A DNA stretch of 16,442 bases from JAOTWJ01 sp036398175 (GCA_036398175.1 DASWHL010000116.1:1-16442); one strand, 5' to 3'; counted from the stretch's first letter, positions 1 through 6,748 are shown. Notes: generated from the sequence alone by a model not told the origin. Numbers and translations: made by a program.

Positions 1-26
1 TGAACGCGGTGCGTCTAGGAGAGGCC

Positions 27-200
27 ATGTTGGACGTCGATGGTATCCTTTTGGTGCAGGAACTTCGTCCTCACCCTGTGAGCCTCATCGTACGTATCGC
101 GCTTACCGGCCTGCTTGTGGCGTTGCTCGCGATGGCGGCCGCCAGGGCGTCGCCAATGCAGTTCCGCGAGTATTGGAAGCGCCTGGTCTTGATCCTCTGA
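27..200 (+). CDS. small single-pass membrane protein (hypothetical)
   Basis: The frame encodes 57 residues from ATG at 27. I chose this start because an AGGAGAGG ribosome binding site lies just before it; the in-frame GTG at 9 has none. Residues about 18-40 form one hydrophobic segment (VSLIVRIALTGLLVALLAMA), followed by a basic tail ending in YWKRLVLIL, so it is probably a membrane peptide. I recognise no family. A TGA at positions 1-3 may close a gene to the left, which would make this the last gene of an operon. It lies in the lower-GC stretch left of the tRNA fragment and may belong to an integrated element. It could also be a chance ORF. Confidence 0.4.
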   Translation: MLDVDGILLVQELRPHPVSLIVRIALTGLLVALLAMAAARASPMQFREYWKRLVLIL

Positions 201-335
201 ATCGGTCGGATCCCCTGGGGCTTGATCCAGATTGCCCAAGCCCGTATGTGTGCCTCCCTCACTTCTTCCCTCATTCGTAAACTAGAGCCTCCTGTAACAT
301 CCCACCACGTAAAGCGTTCAGAAGCTCTCGCAACT

Positions 336-385
336 GCAGCGGAATCATAATCCGCGTGTCGGGGGTTCGAATCCCTCCTCCGCTA
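336..385 (+). pseudogene. 3' fragment of a tRNA with anticodon CAU; putative attachment site
   Basis: The fragment shows a perfect 5-bp anticodon stem (339-343 with 351-355), a 7-nt loop with CAT at 346-348, a 5-nt variable loop, a T arm (361-365 with 373-377, one G-T pair) around the loop TTCGAAT, then a 7-nt acceptor 3' strand (378-384) and discriminator A385; no CCA is encoded. The 5' half is not a tRNA: the bases at the expected acceptor position (about 313-319) pair at only four of seven positions, and there is no proper D stem, no T8 and no GG in the D loop. A tRNA-Met or tRNA-Ile2 3' end is the likely source. Such fragments are left when a tyrosine recombinase integrates into a tRNA gene. 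Confidence 0.75.
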
Positions 386-735
386 TTCGCAAGCGTCTCA
401 GCGACCTGAGTGTCGCTGGGGCGCTCTTGCTTTGGACCCTGTGCCGCCCGCAGCCGCTGGCGGTCTGCGTCGAGGTACCGGTCGGACGCGTAGCCCAAGT
501 GACGATCGGTCACGTCCTCGCGCGCGGCGTTTTCCCCGGTCCGCCCCCGGAGGCGCGTGCGCGGGATGCCTGCTGGTGCCCATCGCCGCCGGGGCGACCG
601 GGGGCGTGGCGGCGACCCCTTCGCCGGTCCTGGCAGGAAACTTGCCAACGTCTTTGCAAGGTTTCTCTCCTGGACTCGCGACGAGCGCCATCGCTCCCAT
701 GGGCGATTGGGGTCGCCCACACGCCGGAACCAACA
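386..735. other. gene-poor gap after the tRNA fragment
   Basis: I see no convincing gene in these 350 bases. The open plus frame that joins the SGNH hydrolase from position 427 reads as low-complexity Pro/Arg/Gly protein and has no ribosome binding site. On the minus strand, near 410-490, one frame reads ...HLGYASDRYLDADRQRLRAA, faintly like the LGHxS...RY end of a tyrosine recombinase. That would suit a decayed integrase beside an attachment site, but the likeness is weak. The base composition is markedly richer in GC than in 1-335. Confidence 0.4.
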
Positions 736-2772
736 ATGACTCTGCCACCGGTCGCTTCGCACAGGGGCGTGGTTCGACAGGCGACGTCCCTCGGGTTCGT
801 GGTCCTCCATGCCGCGGCCGCCGCCTTTGCCGTCGTCACACTGACCCGACCGGCGCTCTTCCGTGAGCTCCTCGCGCTCGGCGTCGGGACCACCAACTAC
901 AACGTGGTGCGGGCACTGATCCCGTACGCGGCCAGCGTCATCCTGCTGCTTCTGGTCGCGGGACTCGCACTGGTGGAATCGCGAAAGGCGGCCCGGCGGT
1001 GGCGCAGGGCGGAGGCCGAGCCGGATGTCTTTCTGCGGCTCCGCGTGCTGTTCTACGCCGCGGCGGCGTGCGTCATGCTCAGCGCCTTCGTGTGGTCAAC
1101 CCCCGAATCGTATGTCGGACCTTTCAGGCTGCGGTATCCCATCCTGGGCTCGGTGACCGCGGCGGGCGCGTACGGCCTGTTCGCGCTTTGGTATGCCCTG
1201 CTGCCGCGCCTGCGACGGTGGATTCCCGCCGCCGGGCGGCGCGGATTGGACTTGGTCGCCATGAACGCCTGCCTCACGCTGCTCCTGGCAGAAGGCAGCC
1301 TCCGGGTCCTGGCGCGGGCAGGCGCCTCGTCACTGTTGGTCACCGAGTCCGTCCCGCTCCAGGTTCGACGCGACGCGCACCGCCAGGCCCCGGGGACCAG
1401 GTGGTTCGGGTTCCCCATGAACCGGGGTGGTCACTACGACACCGAGTTCGTGCCCTCGTCCGACGTTCCCGGTCCTCTCGTGGTCAGCATCGGTGACTCG
1501 TTCAGCTACGGAGCGGTTCCGCACGCCTATCACTTCACGACCGTTGCCGAAGACGAGCGCCCGGGCGTCGAGATCTACAACATGGGGTACTCCGCCATCG
1601 GTCCCAGTGACTACCTCCACCTCCTGCAGCAGGAGGCCCTGCCCCTGAAGCCCGATCTCGTCGTCGTCCACCTGTTCGTGGGAAACGACATCACGGACGG
1701 CCGCACCCCTGCGGGTCCGCCGCGGTGGTACGACGGGGACAGCTACCTCCTCGCGGTCGTGTGGCATCGCCTGCGGAACATGAAGCGCTCCGGTTTTGCC
1801 AACGTGGGGCAGGGCGCCCTGCCGTCCGACGCGACGCGCGAAGCACTCGTGGCCGCCTTTCCGTTCCTCGCCGATCCCCTGCTCGAACCCCCGAGCGTTT
1901 CCGCGGAGGTCTTTCGCGACCTCGCGCGCACCAACGCCGAACGGGTGTGCCTTGCGCGGGAGACCGACGCGCAACGGTTGGCCTACGAGGGGTTCTTCCA
2001 GACGCTCGAGGAAATCGTGCAGGCGGCGGGGGATACTCCCCTTGGGTTCGTGCTGATCCCGGAGGAGTTTCAGGTCGAGGACGACGTGTGGGATCTGGTC
2101 GTACGGAGCGGCAGCCCACTTCTGGACCGCGACCTTCCACAGCGAAGGACTGGCGCGTGGCTGGAAGCGCGTGGCGTGCCGGTACTTGACCTGCTACCGA
2201 TCCTCAGGGACGTGGCGCCGCTGGAGGACGGGCGCCGACACCTCTATCATCTGCACGACTTGCACTTCAACGCCAGGGGCAACGCCGTTGTCGGCCGGGC
2301 ACTTGCCCGCTTCCTGGGACCCCTACCCCCGGCACGCCTCCCGCTCCGCCTCACGTTCGCAAACGGCACCATCCCCCGAACCATGCGGTCGGGATGGATC
2401 CGCGGCGGCCCGGCCGGTGACGAGCCGTTGGTGTGGAGCGATGGTTTGGAGTCCCTGATGACGATTGCCCTTCCGGCCCGCCGCGACATCCAGATGGACA
2501 TCGAGGTGTCTCCGTTTGTGTTTCCGGACAGTCCGGAGCAGCGCGTGACGATCTTGCTCGATGGGATCACGCTGGGAGACCACGTGCTGCGCCCCGGGCG
2601 CCACCGGTATTCGGTGATCCTCCCAGGGAGCCTGCTCACCGGCTCAACGAGCACGCTCGCTTTCCGGTACGCCTACGCGCAGGCGCCCCGGGACGTACGT
2701 CCGGATTCGTTGGGCGTCCGCCTGCTGGCGATCGGGTGGCATGCCCTGCACTTCGCGGAGCGGCTGCCCTGA
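736..2772 (+). CDS. membrane-anchored SGNH/GDSL-type hydrolase
   Basis: The protein has 678 residues. About five hydrophobic segments fill the first 190 residues (roughly 17-37, 60-80, 104-121, 136-157, 172-190). An SGNH hydrolase domain follows: block I is GDS at 253-255 (nucleophile Ser255), block III is GND at 316-318, and the catalytic pair sits in DLHFN (Asp508, His510). Residues after about 535 form a beta-rich tail (WSDG, then repeated short strands) like carbohydrate-binding jelly-roll domains. Enzymes of this build often add or remove acyl groups on surface polysaccharides, with the active site outside the membrane; that role is inferred. I chose ATG 736 because the upstream extension is low complexity. 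The ribosome binding site is weak, so the start is uncertain. The gene stands alone, converging on the next gene. Confidence 0.85.
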   Translation: MTLPPVASHRGVVRQATSLGFVVLHAAAAAFAVVTLTRPALFRELLALGVGTTNYNVVRALIPYAASVILLLLVAGLALVESRKAARRWRRAEAEPDVFLRLRVLFYAAAACVMLSAFVWSTPESYVGPFRLRYPILGSVTAAGAYGLFALWYALLPRLRRWIPAAGRRGLDLVAMNACLTLLLAEGSLRVLARAGASSLLVTESVPLQVRRDAHRQAPGTRWFGFPMNRGGHYDTEFVPSSDVPGPLVVSIGDSFSYGAVPHAYHFTTVAEDERPGVEIYNMGYSAIGPSDYLHLLQQEALPLKPDLVVVHLFVGNDITDGRTPAGPPRWYDGDSYLLAVVWHRLRNMKRSGFANVGQGALPSDATREALVAAFPFLADPLLEPPSVSAEVFRDLARTNAERVCLARETDAQRLAYEGFFQTLEEIVQAAGDTPLGFVLIPEEFQVEDDVWDLVVRSGSPLLDRDLPQRRTGAWLEARGVPVLDLLPILRDVAPLEDGRRHLYHLHDLHFNARGNAVVGRALARFLGPLPPARLPLRLTFANGTIPRTMRSGWIRGGPAGDEPLVWSDGLESLMTIALPARRDIQMDIEVSPFVFPDSPEQRVTILLDGITLGDHVLRPGRHRYSVILPGSLLTGSTSTLAFRYAYAQAPRDVRPDSLGVRLLAIGWHALHFAERLP

Positions 2773-2853
2773 TGCCGCCGGGCCCGGCGCCCGTGTGCCA
2801 CGGACGCGGTTGGGTGAGACCATTCCTGGGGCTTCTGTCCGAGGCGGGACACG

Positions 2854-2876
2854 GGCGTCCACCACGTCGTGACGCC
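2854..2876. terminator. possible weak bidirectional hairpin between convergent genes
   Basis: GGCGTC (2854-2859) and GACGCC (2871-2876) form a perfect 6-bp stem with an 11-nt loop in the 123-bp gap between the convergent stops at 2772 and 2896. There is no T tract on either side, so intrinsic termination is only a possibility. Confidence 0.25.
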
Positions 2877-2895
2877 GGACGGCTGAACGGTCGGG

Positions 2896-3633
2896 CTACC
2901 CCGGCGGCGTCGCCGTCAGCACGGAGTTGGCCACGTAGCCCACGACGCCACCGCCGGCATGCAGCTCCCACCACCCCTGACGCATCTCGCGCACCTCGAC
3001 CGCGCGGCCCGGAGGCAGCACCCGCACCACCGCGGACTCCACCGACCGCGCCGCCCGGACGTTGGTCCACTCCGTCGTCCAGCGGGTCACCACGCCCCGG
3101 GTTCCCACGGGACGACGTTCCGATGCCGGGGCCGTCGTGTCGGCGGCCACCGACCGCACCGGCGCGGGAGGCACCGCGGTGGCGCCGCCCTGGACGGTGG
3201 TATCGGGCGCCGCCACCAGGATCGGAGCAGCGCTCGGGTCGCCGGCATCCTCGGCGGGCAGGGCGGGGAGGGGAGCGGGTGCCGGCGTGCCCTGGTCCGA
3301 GGCCGCCGGGCGCCCGCCCCCCCGCGTGGCCTCCAGCAATGCCTCGAGCAAGCCCGATCGCCAGATGCCCACGCCGGCCGCGACCGCCACCACGATGCCC
3401 GCGACGCCGATGGCCACCTGCCGCGCGATCCGGGCGGCGCGCACCCGGTGGCCGCAATAGGGGCAGAGCGTGACGTCCCGCTCGATGTGCTTCCCGCAGC
3501 GGCCGCACGCCCGCAGCGCCCCCCAATCGTGGGTCTCGAGGGGATTCTGGATCAGCACCCGCCCGCAGCTGGGGCAGGACGAGGCGACGTCGAGGGCGCG
3601 CTGGCCGCAGCCGGGGCAGCGGATCATCACCAT
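2896..3633 (-). CDS. double zinc-ribbon / transmembrane / bacterial SH3-domain protein
   Basis: The protein has 245 residues. The N-terminus carries four CxxC knuckles (Cys6/9, 20/23, 43/46, 57/60), which make two treble-clef zinc ribbons. A single membrane segment follows at about 69-87 (VAIGVAGIVVAVAAGVGIW), then a Pro/Ala-rich linker, and a C-terminal SH3-like domain (about 188-240; WTNVRAARSVESAVVRVLPPG...GYVANSVL) of the SH3_3 kind that usually binds cell-wall material. The zinc ribbons should be cytoplasmic and the SH3 domain outside. The start could be ATG 3633, GTG 3630 or ATG 3627. I prefer 3633 because TAGATT lies 7 nt upstream, fitting a leaderless mRNA, and no ribosome binding site is visible. 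The function is unknown; a sensor or wall-linked scaffold is possible. Confidence 0.8.
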   Translation of the reverse strand: MVMIRCPGCGQRALDVASSCPSCGRVLIQNPLETHDWGALRACGRCGKHIERDVTLCPYCGHRVRAARIARQVAIGVAGIVVAVAAGVGIWRSGLLEALLEATRGGGRPAASDQGTPAPAPLPALPAEDAGDPSAAPILVAAPDTTVQGGATAVPPAPVRSVAADTTAPASERRPVGTRGVVTRWTTEWTNVRAARSVESAVVRVLPPGRAVEVREMRQGWWELHAGGGVVGYVANSVLTATPPG

Positions 3634-3640
3634 GCCCGCG

Positions 3641-3655
3641 AATCTAACGTACATT
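3641..3655. promoter_or_regulatory. back-to-back -10 boxes of a divergent gene pair
   Basis: On the minus strand TAGATT (3646-3641) lies 7 nt before ATG 3633. On the plus strand TACATT (3650-3655) lies 9 nt before ATG 3665. Both fit the TAnnnT pattern of leaderless promoters. No clear -35 boxes are visible. Confidence 0.45.
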
Positions 3656-3664
3656 CCGCGCCGC

Positions 3665-4264
3665 ATGCGACCCGCCGCCCCGCCCCGCCCGATCGTGGCC
3701 GGGCACGTTGCCCTGGCCGGCGCGCAGGTGGCGTTCGGTCTCCTGCCGATCTTCGGCACCATCGTGTTTCGGCCCGGGGGACTCTCGCCCCGCGTGGCGC
3801 TGGCCCTGGCCGGGCTGCTCCCGCTGCTGTTCGCGAGTGGACTCCGGTCGCTCGGCGCGTACGGATTCGGCAACCTGCTGATGGTGGCCAACGCCTTCTG
3901 CTACTCGACCTTCCTCGTCCTCACGAAGCCCCTGACCCGGCGCTACCCGACGCTCGTCATCCTCGCCTGGGCCTATCTGTTCTCGCTGGTGGGGCTCGTC
4001 GTCTTCCTGCCGGGCCAGCGACTGGTGCCCGCGCCGCACGCGGCCGCCGCGTGGTGGGGGATCGCGTACATCGTGATCTTCCCGACGATCGTCGCGTACA
4101 TCCGGAACGTGTTCGCCCTGGCCCGCCTCCGCGCGTCCACCACGGCGGTGTACGTGTACGGCCGGGAAACCCGTGCTGGCCGAGCGCTGAGCGGGACCCG
4201 CCCGATCAGACGTGCGCGGGCTGGGCCTGCCCGGCCACGTGCTCGCCGATCAGGATCTTGCTGA
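3665..4264 (+). pseudogene. broken DMT/EamA-family transporter
   Basis: The open frame gives 199 residues, against about 290-300 and ten membrane helices for a full EamA-type drug/metabolite transporter. Residues 10-42 match the first helix (HVALAGAQVAFGLLPIFGTIV), then at about residue 42 the sequence jumps to what is normally helix 5-6 (RVALALAGLLPLLFA, then GNLLMVANAFCYSTFLVLTKPL), so roughly helices 2-4 are missing in frame. After the conserved STTAVYVY (159-165) the frame leaves the family. A neighbouring frame reads GKPVLAER and a stop at 4188-4190, which looks like the original C-terminus, so a second, frame-shifting deletion removed the last helix. The tail to 4264 runs into the convergent gene. 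It is unlikely to transport anything. Confidence 0.8.
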
Positions 4265-4613
4265 TCTCTTCGCGCTGGATCTGGTTGGTGCCCTCGTAGA
4301 TCTGCATGATCTTGGCGTCCCGCATGTACTTCGCGATGGGGTAGTCCCGCATGTAGCCGTAGCCGCCGAACACCTGCACGGCGTCGGTGGTGACCTGCAT
4401 GGCGACGTCGCCCGCGAAACACTTGGACATCGCCGAGTAGATCGTCGGCCGCTCCTTCGGATTCGAGTCCACGTAACGGGCCGTGGCGTACACGAGGGCG
4501 CCCTGCGCGATGCCCACGGCCTGGGCGGCGACGCCCGGGCGGGAGGCGTCGAAGGTCCGCATGGCCACGATGAACATGGCCCGCTGCTCCTCGGTCAGGC
4601 CGTAGTCGAGCAC
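4206..4613 (-). pseudogene. miniature acyl-CoA dehydrogenase with two in-frame deletions
   Basis: The frame encodes 135 residues; a full acyl-CoA dehydrogenase has about 380. The start is GTG 4613, with GGAG 7 nt upstream. Residues 1-13 (MLDYGLTEEQRAM) are a normal family N-terminus, but the next residues (VAMRTFDASRPG) belong to the C-terminal helical domain, so about 220 residues are missing. After GIAQGAL (34-40) the sequence jumps to VYATARYVDSNP, losing about 40 more, including the RxQFG region that helps hold FAD. The rest is well kept: VTTDAVQVFGGYGYMRDYP, and the catalytic Glu107 in IYEGTNQIQ. Without the FAD and substrate-binding core it cannot be a normal enzyme. It lies 25 nt after the upstream gene and is probably cotranscribed. 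It is a relic, an unusual mini-protein, or an assembly fault. Confidence 0.75.
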
Positions 4614-4638
4614 GGGACGTCTCCGCGTGCGCCCGCGG

Positions 4639-5382
4639 TCAGCGGGACGCCAAGGCGTCGGGGAAGAAGTAGGGTTCCTGCACCCATGCCGCGCCGTCCT
4701 GGAACAGCAGGCGCACGTGATCGTCCGGGTGGCGGTCGTCGAACGAACGGATGTCAATCGAGCCGTGCAGCGTGCCGGCGCCCGCGAGGGCCACGAGCCG
4801 GTCCACGAGCAGCCGGGGATCCAGGTTGACCTCGCGCAGCTCGACGTCCACGGTCCCCGCGCGCTTCGCGGGCTTCGCCCGGAAGTCGCCCTCGGGATAG
4901 AGGCCCTCGTACGTGTCCGCGACGCGTTGCAGGTCGCGCACCGCCCCGGCGGCATCCGTCGCCCCGAAGGTCAGCGCACCGTTCAAGCGGCAATACACGC
5001 CTTCGATCGGGATGACGTGGGCGTCGTACGCGCGCTTCCGCGACGCGGCGAAGTCCGGATGGGCCCAGTCAATCCGAACGCCGCCACCCGGCTGCACGCG
5101 CATCCGCACGAGATGCGGGCTGTCTTCGGTGTGAACGTGAAGATCACCACCCTCGATCTGCCCGTGGAGGGCCACCGGGATCTCGGCGAGCATGCGCACC
5201 AGCTCGGCCGCGATCGTCGGCAGCGTGGGAGCGGTGGTGGGCTGGACGTGACGGACCACGATCGCCCCGGCCGGGGCGTCGAACTCGAGCCATTCGCCGG
5301 GGAGCGCGGCGAGCCGCGCGGTCACGTCGCCGGGCACCGACCCGACGCGGACGCGGCCCTGACAGCCTTCCTCATAGAACAT
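4639..5382 (-). CDS. hypothetical protein, 247 residues
   Basis: I do not recognise this family. The start ATG 5382 has AGGA about 8 nt upstream. The protein is soluble in appearance, with no signal peptide or membrane segment. The first half has regular beta-like patterns (WLEFDAPAGAIVVRHV; ALHGQIEGGDLHVHT), the middle contains DWAHPDFAASRKRAYDAHVIPIEGVYCRLNG, and the end alternates strands (GSIDIRSF, HVRLLFQDGAAWVQEPYFFP). The two halves could be repeats of one fold, since both have a GxLHxxIxI/GGDLHVHT-like stretch. It is 25 nt upstream of the truncated acyl-CoA dehydrogenase on the same strand, so they may share a transcript. A palindrome (5415-5431) lies in its leader. Confidence 0.65.
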   Translation of the reverse strand: MFYEEGCQGRVRVGSVPGDVTARLAALPGEWLEFDAPAGAIVVRHVQPTTAPTLPTIAAELVRMLAEIPVALHGQIEGGDLHVHTEDSPHLVRMRVQPGGGVRIDWAHPDFAASRKRAYDAHVIPIEGVYCRLNGALTFGATDAAGAVRDLQRVADTYEGLYPEGDFRAKPAKRAGTVDVELREVNLDPRLLVDRLVALAGAGTLHGSIDIRSFDDRHPDDHVRLLFQDGAAWVQEPYFFPDALASR

Positions 5383-5414
5383 GCGGCGTTCCTCGCGCGT
5401 GGGTTGCCGCGGCC

Positions 5415-5431
5415 CCGGCCGGACCGGCCGG
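5415..5431. repeat. perfect palindrome upstream of the 247-aa gene
   Basis: CCGGCC (5415-5420) and GGCCGG (5426-5431) flank GGACC; the 17 bases are palindromic except for the central base. It lies 33-49 bp before ATG 5382 and about 85 bp after the stop of the DRR-repeat gene. It could be an operator, or a terminator without a T tract. Confidence 0.35.
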
Positions 5432-5515
5432 AACCGCTCCCCAGGCAAATAGATGAATCGGCGTGAAGAAACCGCAGGAAGACTCTGAAGAAACGGTGAA
5501 CGAGCTGCGGGGACC

Positions 5516-5764
5516 TTACTCCGGCCGCTCCGTCGGGCGTCGCGGACCGAGTCGGCGCTCCCCGGAGCGGCGCAGCGCCGACGCGCGCCGGTCGGGCGTC
5601 GCGCGGCGGTCCGCCAGGAGCCCCGGCGGGAGGGCCGGGGATACCGTGCGGCGGCGATCGTCGCCGCTCCGGCGCTCGAAGCTGGCGCGCCGGTCAACGA
5701 GGATGCCGGACGGGAACCAGAACTTCCGGCGGGCCGTCCAGCGCCGATCCTCGGGCTGATCCAT
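5516..5764 (-). CDS. small arginine-rich DRR-repeat protein
   Basis: The frame gives 82 residues from ATG 5764, preceded by an excellent ribosome binding site (GGGAGAG, 5 nt spacing). That favours this strand over the equally open plus frame. The protein repeats [D/E]RR about every 5-10 residues (EDRRW, VDRRASFERRSGDDRRR, ADRRATPDRRAS, GERR), with one aromatic patch (KFWFP) near residue 16. Similar DRR/ERR runs occur in bacteria beside PilZ, GGDEF and histidine-kinase modules or as short stand-alone proteins; no function is firmly known. The strong positive charge suggests binding to nucleic acid or to membrane phospholipid. It follows the 29-aa ORF by 15 nt, so the two may be translated together. 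Confidence 0.65.
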   Translation of the reverse strand: MDQPEDRRWTARRKFWFPSGILVDRRASFERRSGDDRRRTVSPALPPGLLADRRATPDRRASALRRSGERRLGPRRPTERPE

Positions 5765-5779
5765 GTAAGCTCTCCCTCA

Positions 5780-5869
5780 TCAAGCGCTTGGCGTCCCACC
5801 CCTGCTGACGGGCCCCAACATGCGAAACTGATGCCAGAAACGCCAGTTGGGCTTCATCCCGGGCTTCAT
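5780..5869 (-). CDS. 29-residue small ORF upstream of the DRR-repeat gene
   Basis: ATG 5869 is preceded by GGAGGA with about 7 nt spacing, one of the best ribosome binding sites in the window. The product begins MKPGMKPNWRFWHQFRMLG and ends GGTPSA; it is basic and aromatic, with no membrane segment. Its TGA lies 15 nt before the start of the DRR-repeat protein, and the ribosome binding site of the latter lies between. This fits either a small protein or a leader peptide that couples translation. I recognise no family. Confidence 0.45.
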   Translation of the reverse strand: MKPGMKPNWRFWHQFRMLGPVSRGGTPSA

Positions 5870-5882
5870 GGACCCTTCCTCC

Positions 5883-5901
5883 GGGGTTCACGCGGGGTTC
5901 A
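5883..5901. promoter_or_regulatory. two direct repeats GGGGTTCA with 11-bp period
   Basis: GGGGTTCA occurs at 5883-5890 and again at 5894-5901 between the divergent starts at 5869 (-) and 5954 (+). An 11-bp period places both copies on the same face of the helix, as in binding sites of OmpR/PhoB-type regulators. It could be a shared operator; chance is also possible. Confidence 0.35.
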
Positions 5902-5953
5902 GCCGGTTCGCTCCATCATTCGCCTGTGAGTCGGAACCCTCTGGGAGGACGTG

Positions 5954-6151
5954 ATGCACGACGCGAAGATCGCTGACGGCGCCAACCCGTTCGAGGACCA
6001 CGACTGCGGCCATCTTCCGTGCCCGCCCTGGATCGAGGAGGGTGACGGCGCGGCGCAAACTGTCGCGGTGGAGCCTCAGGTCGAGCCGGAGCTGGACCCG
6101 CCGCACCACGTCCACGACCTCTGGGCGGTGCTCGGCCTCGGCGAGGAGTAA
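5954..6151 (+). CDS. small acidic protein with Cys/His patch
   Basis: The frame gives 65 residues from ATG 5954, chosen over GTG 5951 because GGAGG (5944-5948) then sits 5 nt upstream. The protein is strongly acidic. Residues about 14-27 hold FEDHDCGHLPCPPWIEE, whose two Cys and two His could bind a metal. The rest is a Glu/Pro/Val stretch and a short C-terminal hydrophobic patch (DLWAVLGLGEE). There is no signal peptide or membrane segment, and I recognise no family. It is divergent from the DRR-repeat gene and converges on the 134-aa gene, 13 bp away. Confidence 0.6.
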   Translation: MHDAKIADGANPFEDHDCGHLPCPPWIEEGDGAAQTVAVEPQVEPELDPPHHVHDLWAVLGLGEE

Positions 6152-6164
6152 ACGCTCCGGGGCG

Positions 6165-6569
6165 TCAGCCCGTCTCGGTCCAGCCCACCTCGCCGCGGTA
6201 GCCGCAACCCGGGCAGACCGCCTGTACCTGTCCCGGGCCAACCCGTACCCGATGTCCGGAGGCGGGACACACGGCGTACATCCGGCCGAGGTCCCGCCGC
6301 GAGCCGGCGTGCGGATTCGGGTCGCCCGAGCCCAGGCGAACCACCGTGAAGCGGTGCGGTCGGCTCTTCTGCACCTCGAGGAGGCGGGCCGGGACGCGCA
6401 CGTTCCGGTTCTTGATGACGAGCGTCACGTGGCCGTTGGGGCGGTCGTCGTCAACGACCGGGTACCAGGCGCCGAGACGGAGGGCTTTGCGGGCCATGAG
6501 GGCCGTGACGGCCCAGGGCCGGGCCCAGGCTTGAGGCTTGGCCGGGGGCTGGTCGAACAGGTCGGTCAT
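6165..6569 (-). CDS. hypothetical protein with C-terminal CPxxGH/CPGC motif
   Basis: The protein has 134 residues from ATG 6569, with GGAGA about 8 nt upstream. After a short Pro-rich head comes a probable small beta-barrel (GAWYPVVDDDRPNGHVTLVIKNRNVRVPARLLEV). The conserved-looking SRPHRFTVVRL and RRDLGRMYAVCP follow, then a possible zinc knuckle pair (CPASGH near 104 and CPGCGY near 122). It ends EVGWTETG. The Cys/His spacing could hold one zinc. I recognise no named family. It is a separate transcription unit, divergent from the next small membrane peptide across a 346-bp gap. Confidence 0.65.
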   Translation of the reverse strand: MTDLFDQPPAKPQAWARPWAVTALMARKALRLGAWYPVVDDDRPNGHVTLVIKNRNVRVPARLLEVQKSRPHRFTVVRLGSGDPNPHAGSRRDLGRMYAVCPASGHRVRVGPGQVQAVCPGCGYRGEVGWTETG

Positions 6570-6748
6570 GCAGGGGTCTCCGCATGCTGAAGGTCCAGAG
6601 GGCTCGGGGGAAGGTTGGGGCGCCGGTCGCTTGGCTGCCGTGACGGTGCGCACCGGTCGCCGGATCGAATGCCGGGTTGGCGGAGTTGGGAGCGGTGCCG
6701 GGCTAAGTGGAACAACGGCGGTAGGTTGCGTCGGGTCACGCCCCCGGT

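Noticed and set aside
313..385. Complete functional tRNA
   Set aside because: Acceptor pairing fails at three of seven positions, and there is no D stem, T8 or D-loop GG.
427..735. N-terminal extension of the SGNH hydrolase
   Set aside because: The extra 103 residues are Pro/Arg/Gly-rich, precede the first membrane segment by far, and have no ribosome binding site.
271..810. Minus-strand protein containing GGGIRTPDTRIMIPL
   Set aside because: This peptide is the well-known false translation of the antisense of a CAU tRNA; the ORF is a shadow of the tRNA fragment.
2433..3473. 346-residue plus-strand protein
   Set aside because: It is the antisense and out-of-frame shadow of the SGNH and zinc-ribbon genes, rich in Pro/Arg with no domain.
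4627..5466. Plus-strand 279-residue protein
   Set aside because: Antisense of the 247-aa gene, which has a proper start and ribosome binding site; no family resemblance.
5463..5759. Plus-strand arginine-rich protein
   Set aside because: The minus strand has the far better ribosome binding site and the regular DRR repeat; the plus frame is its complement.
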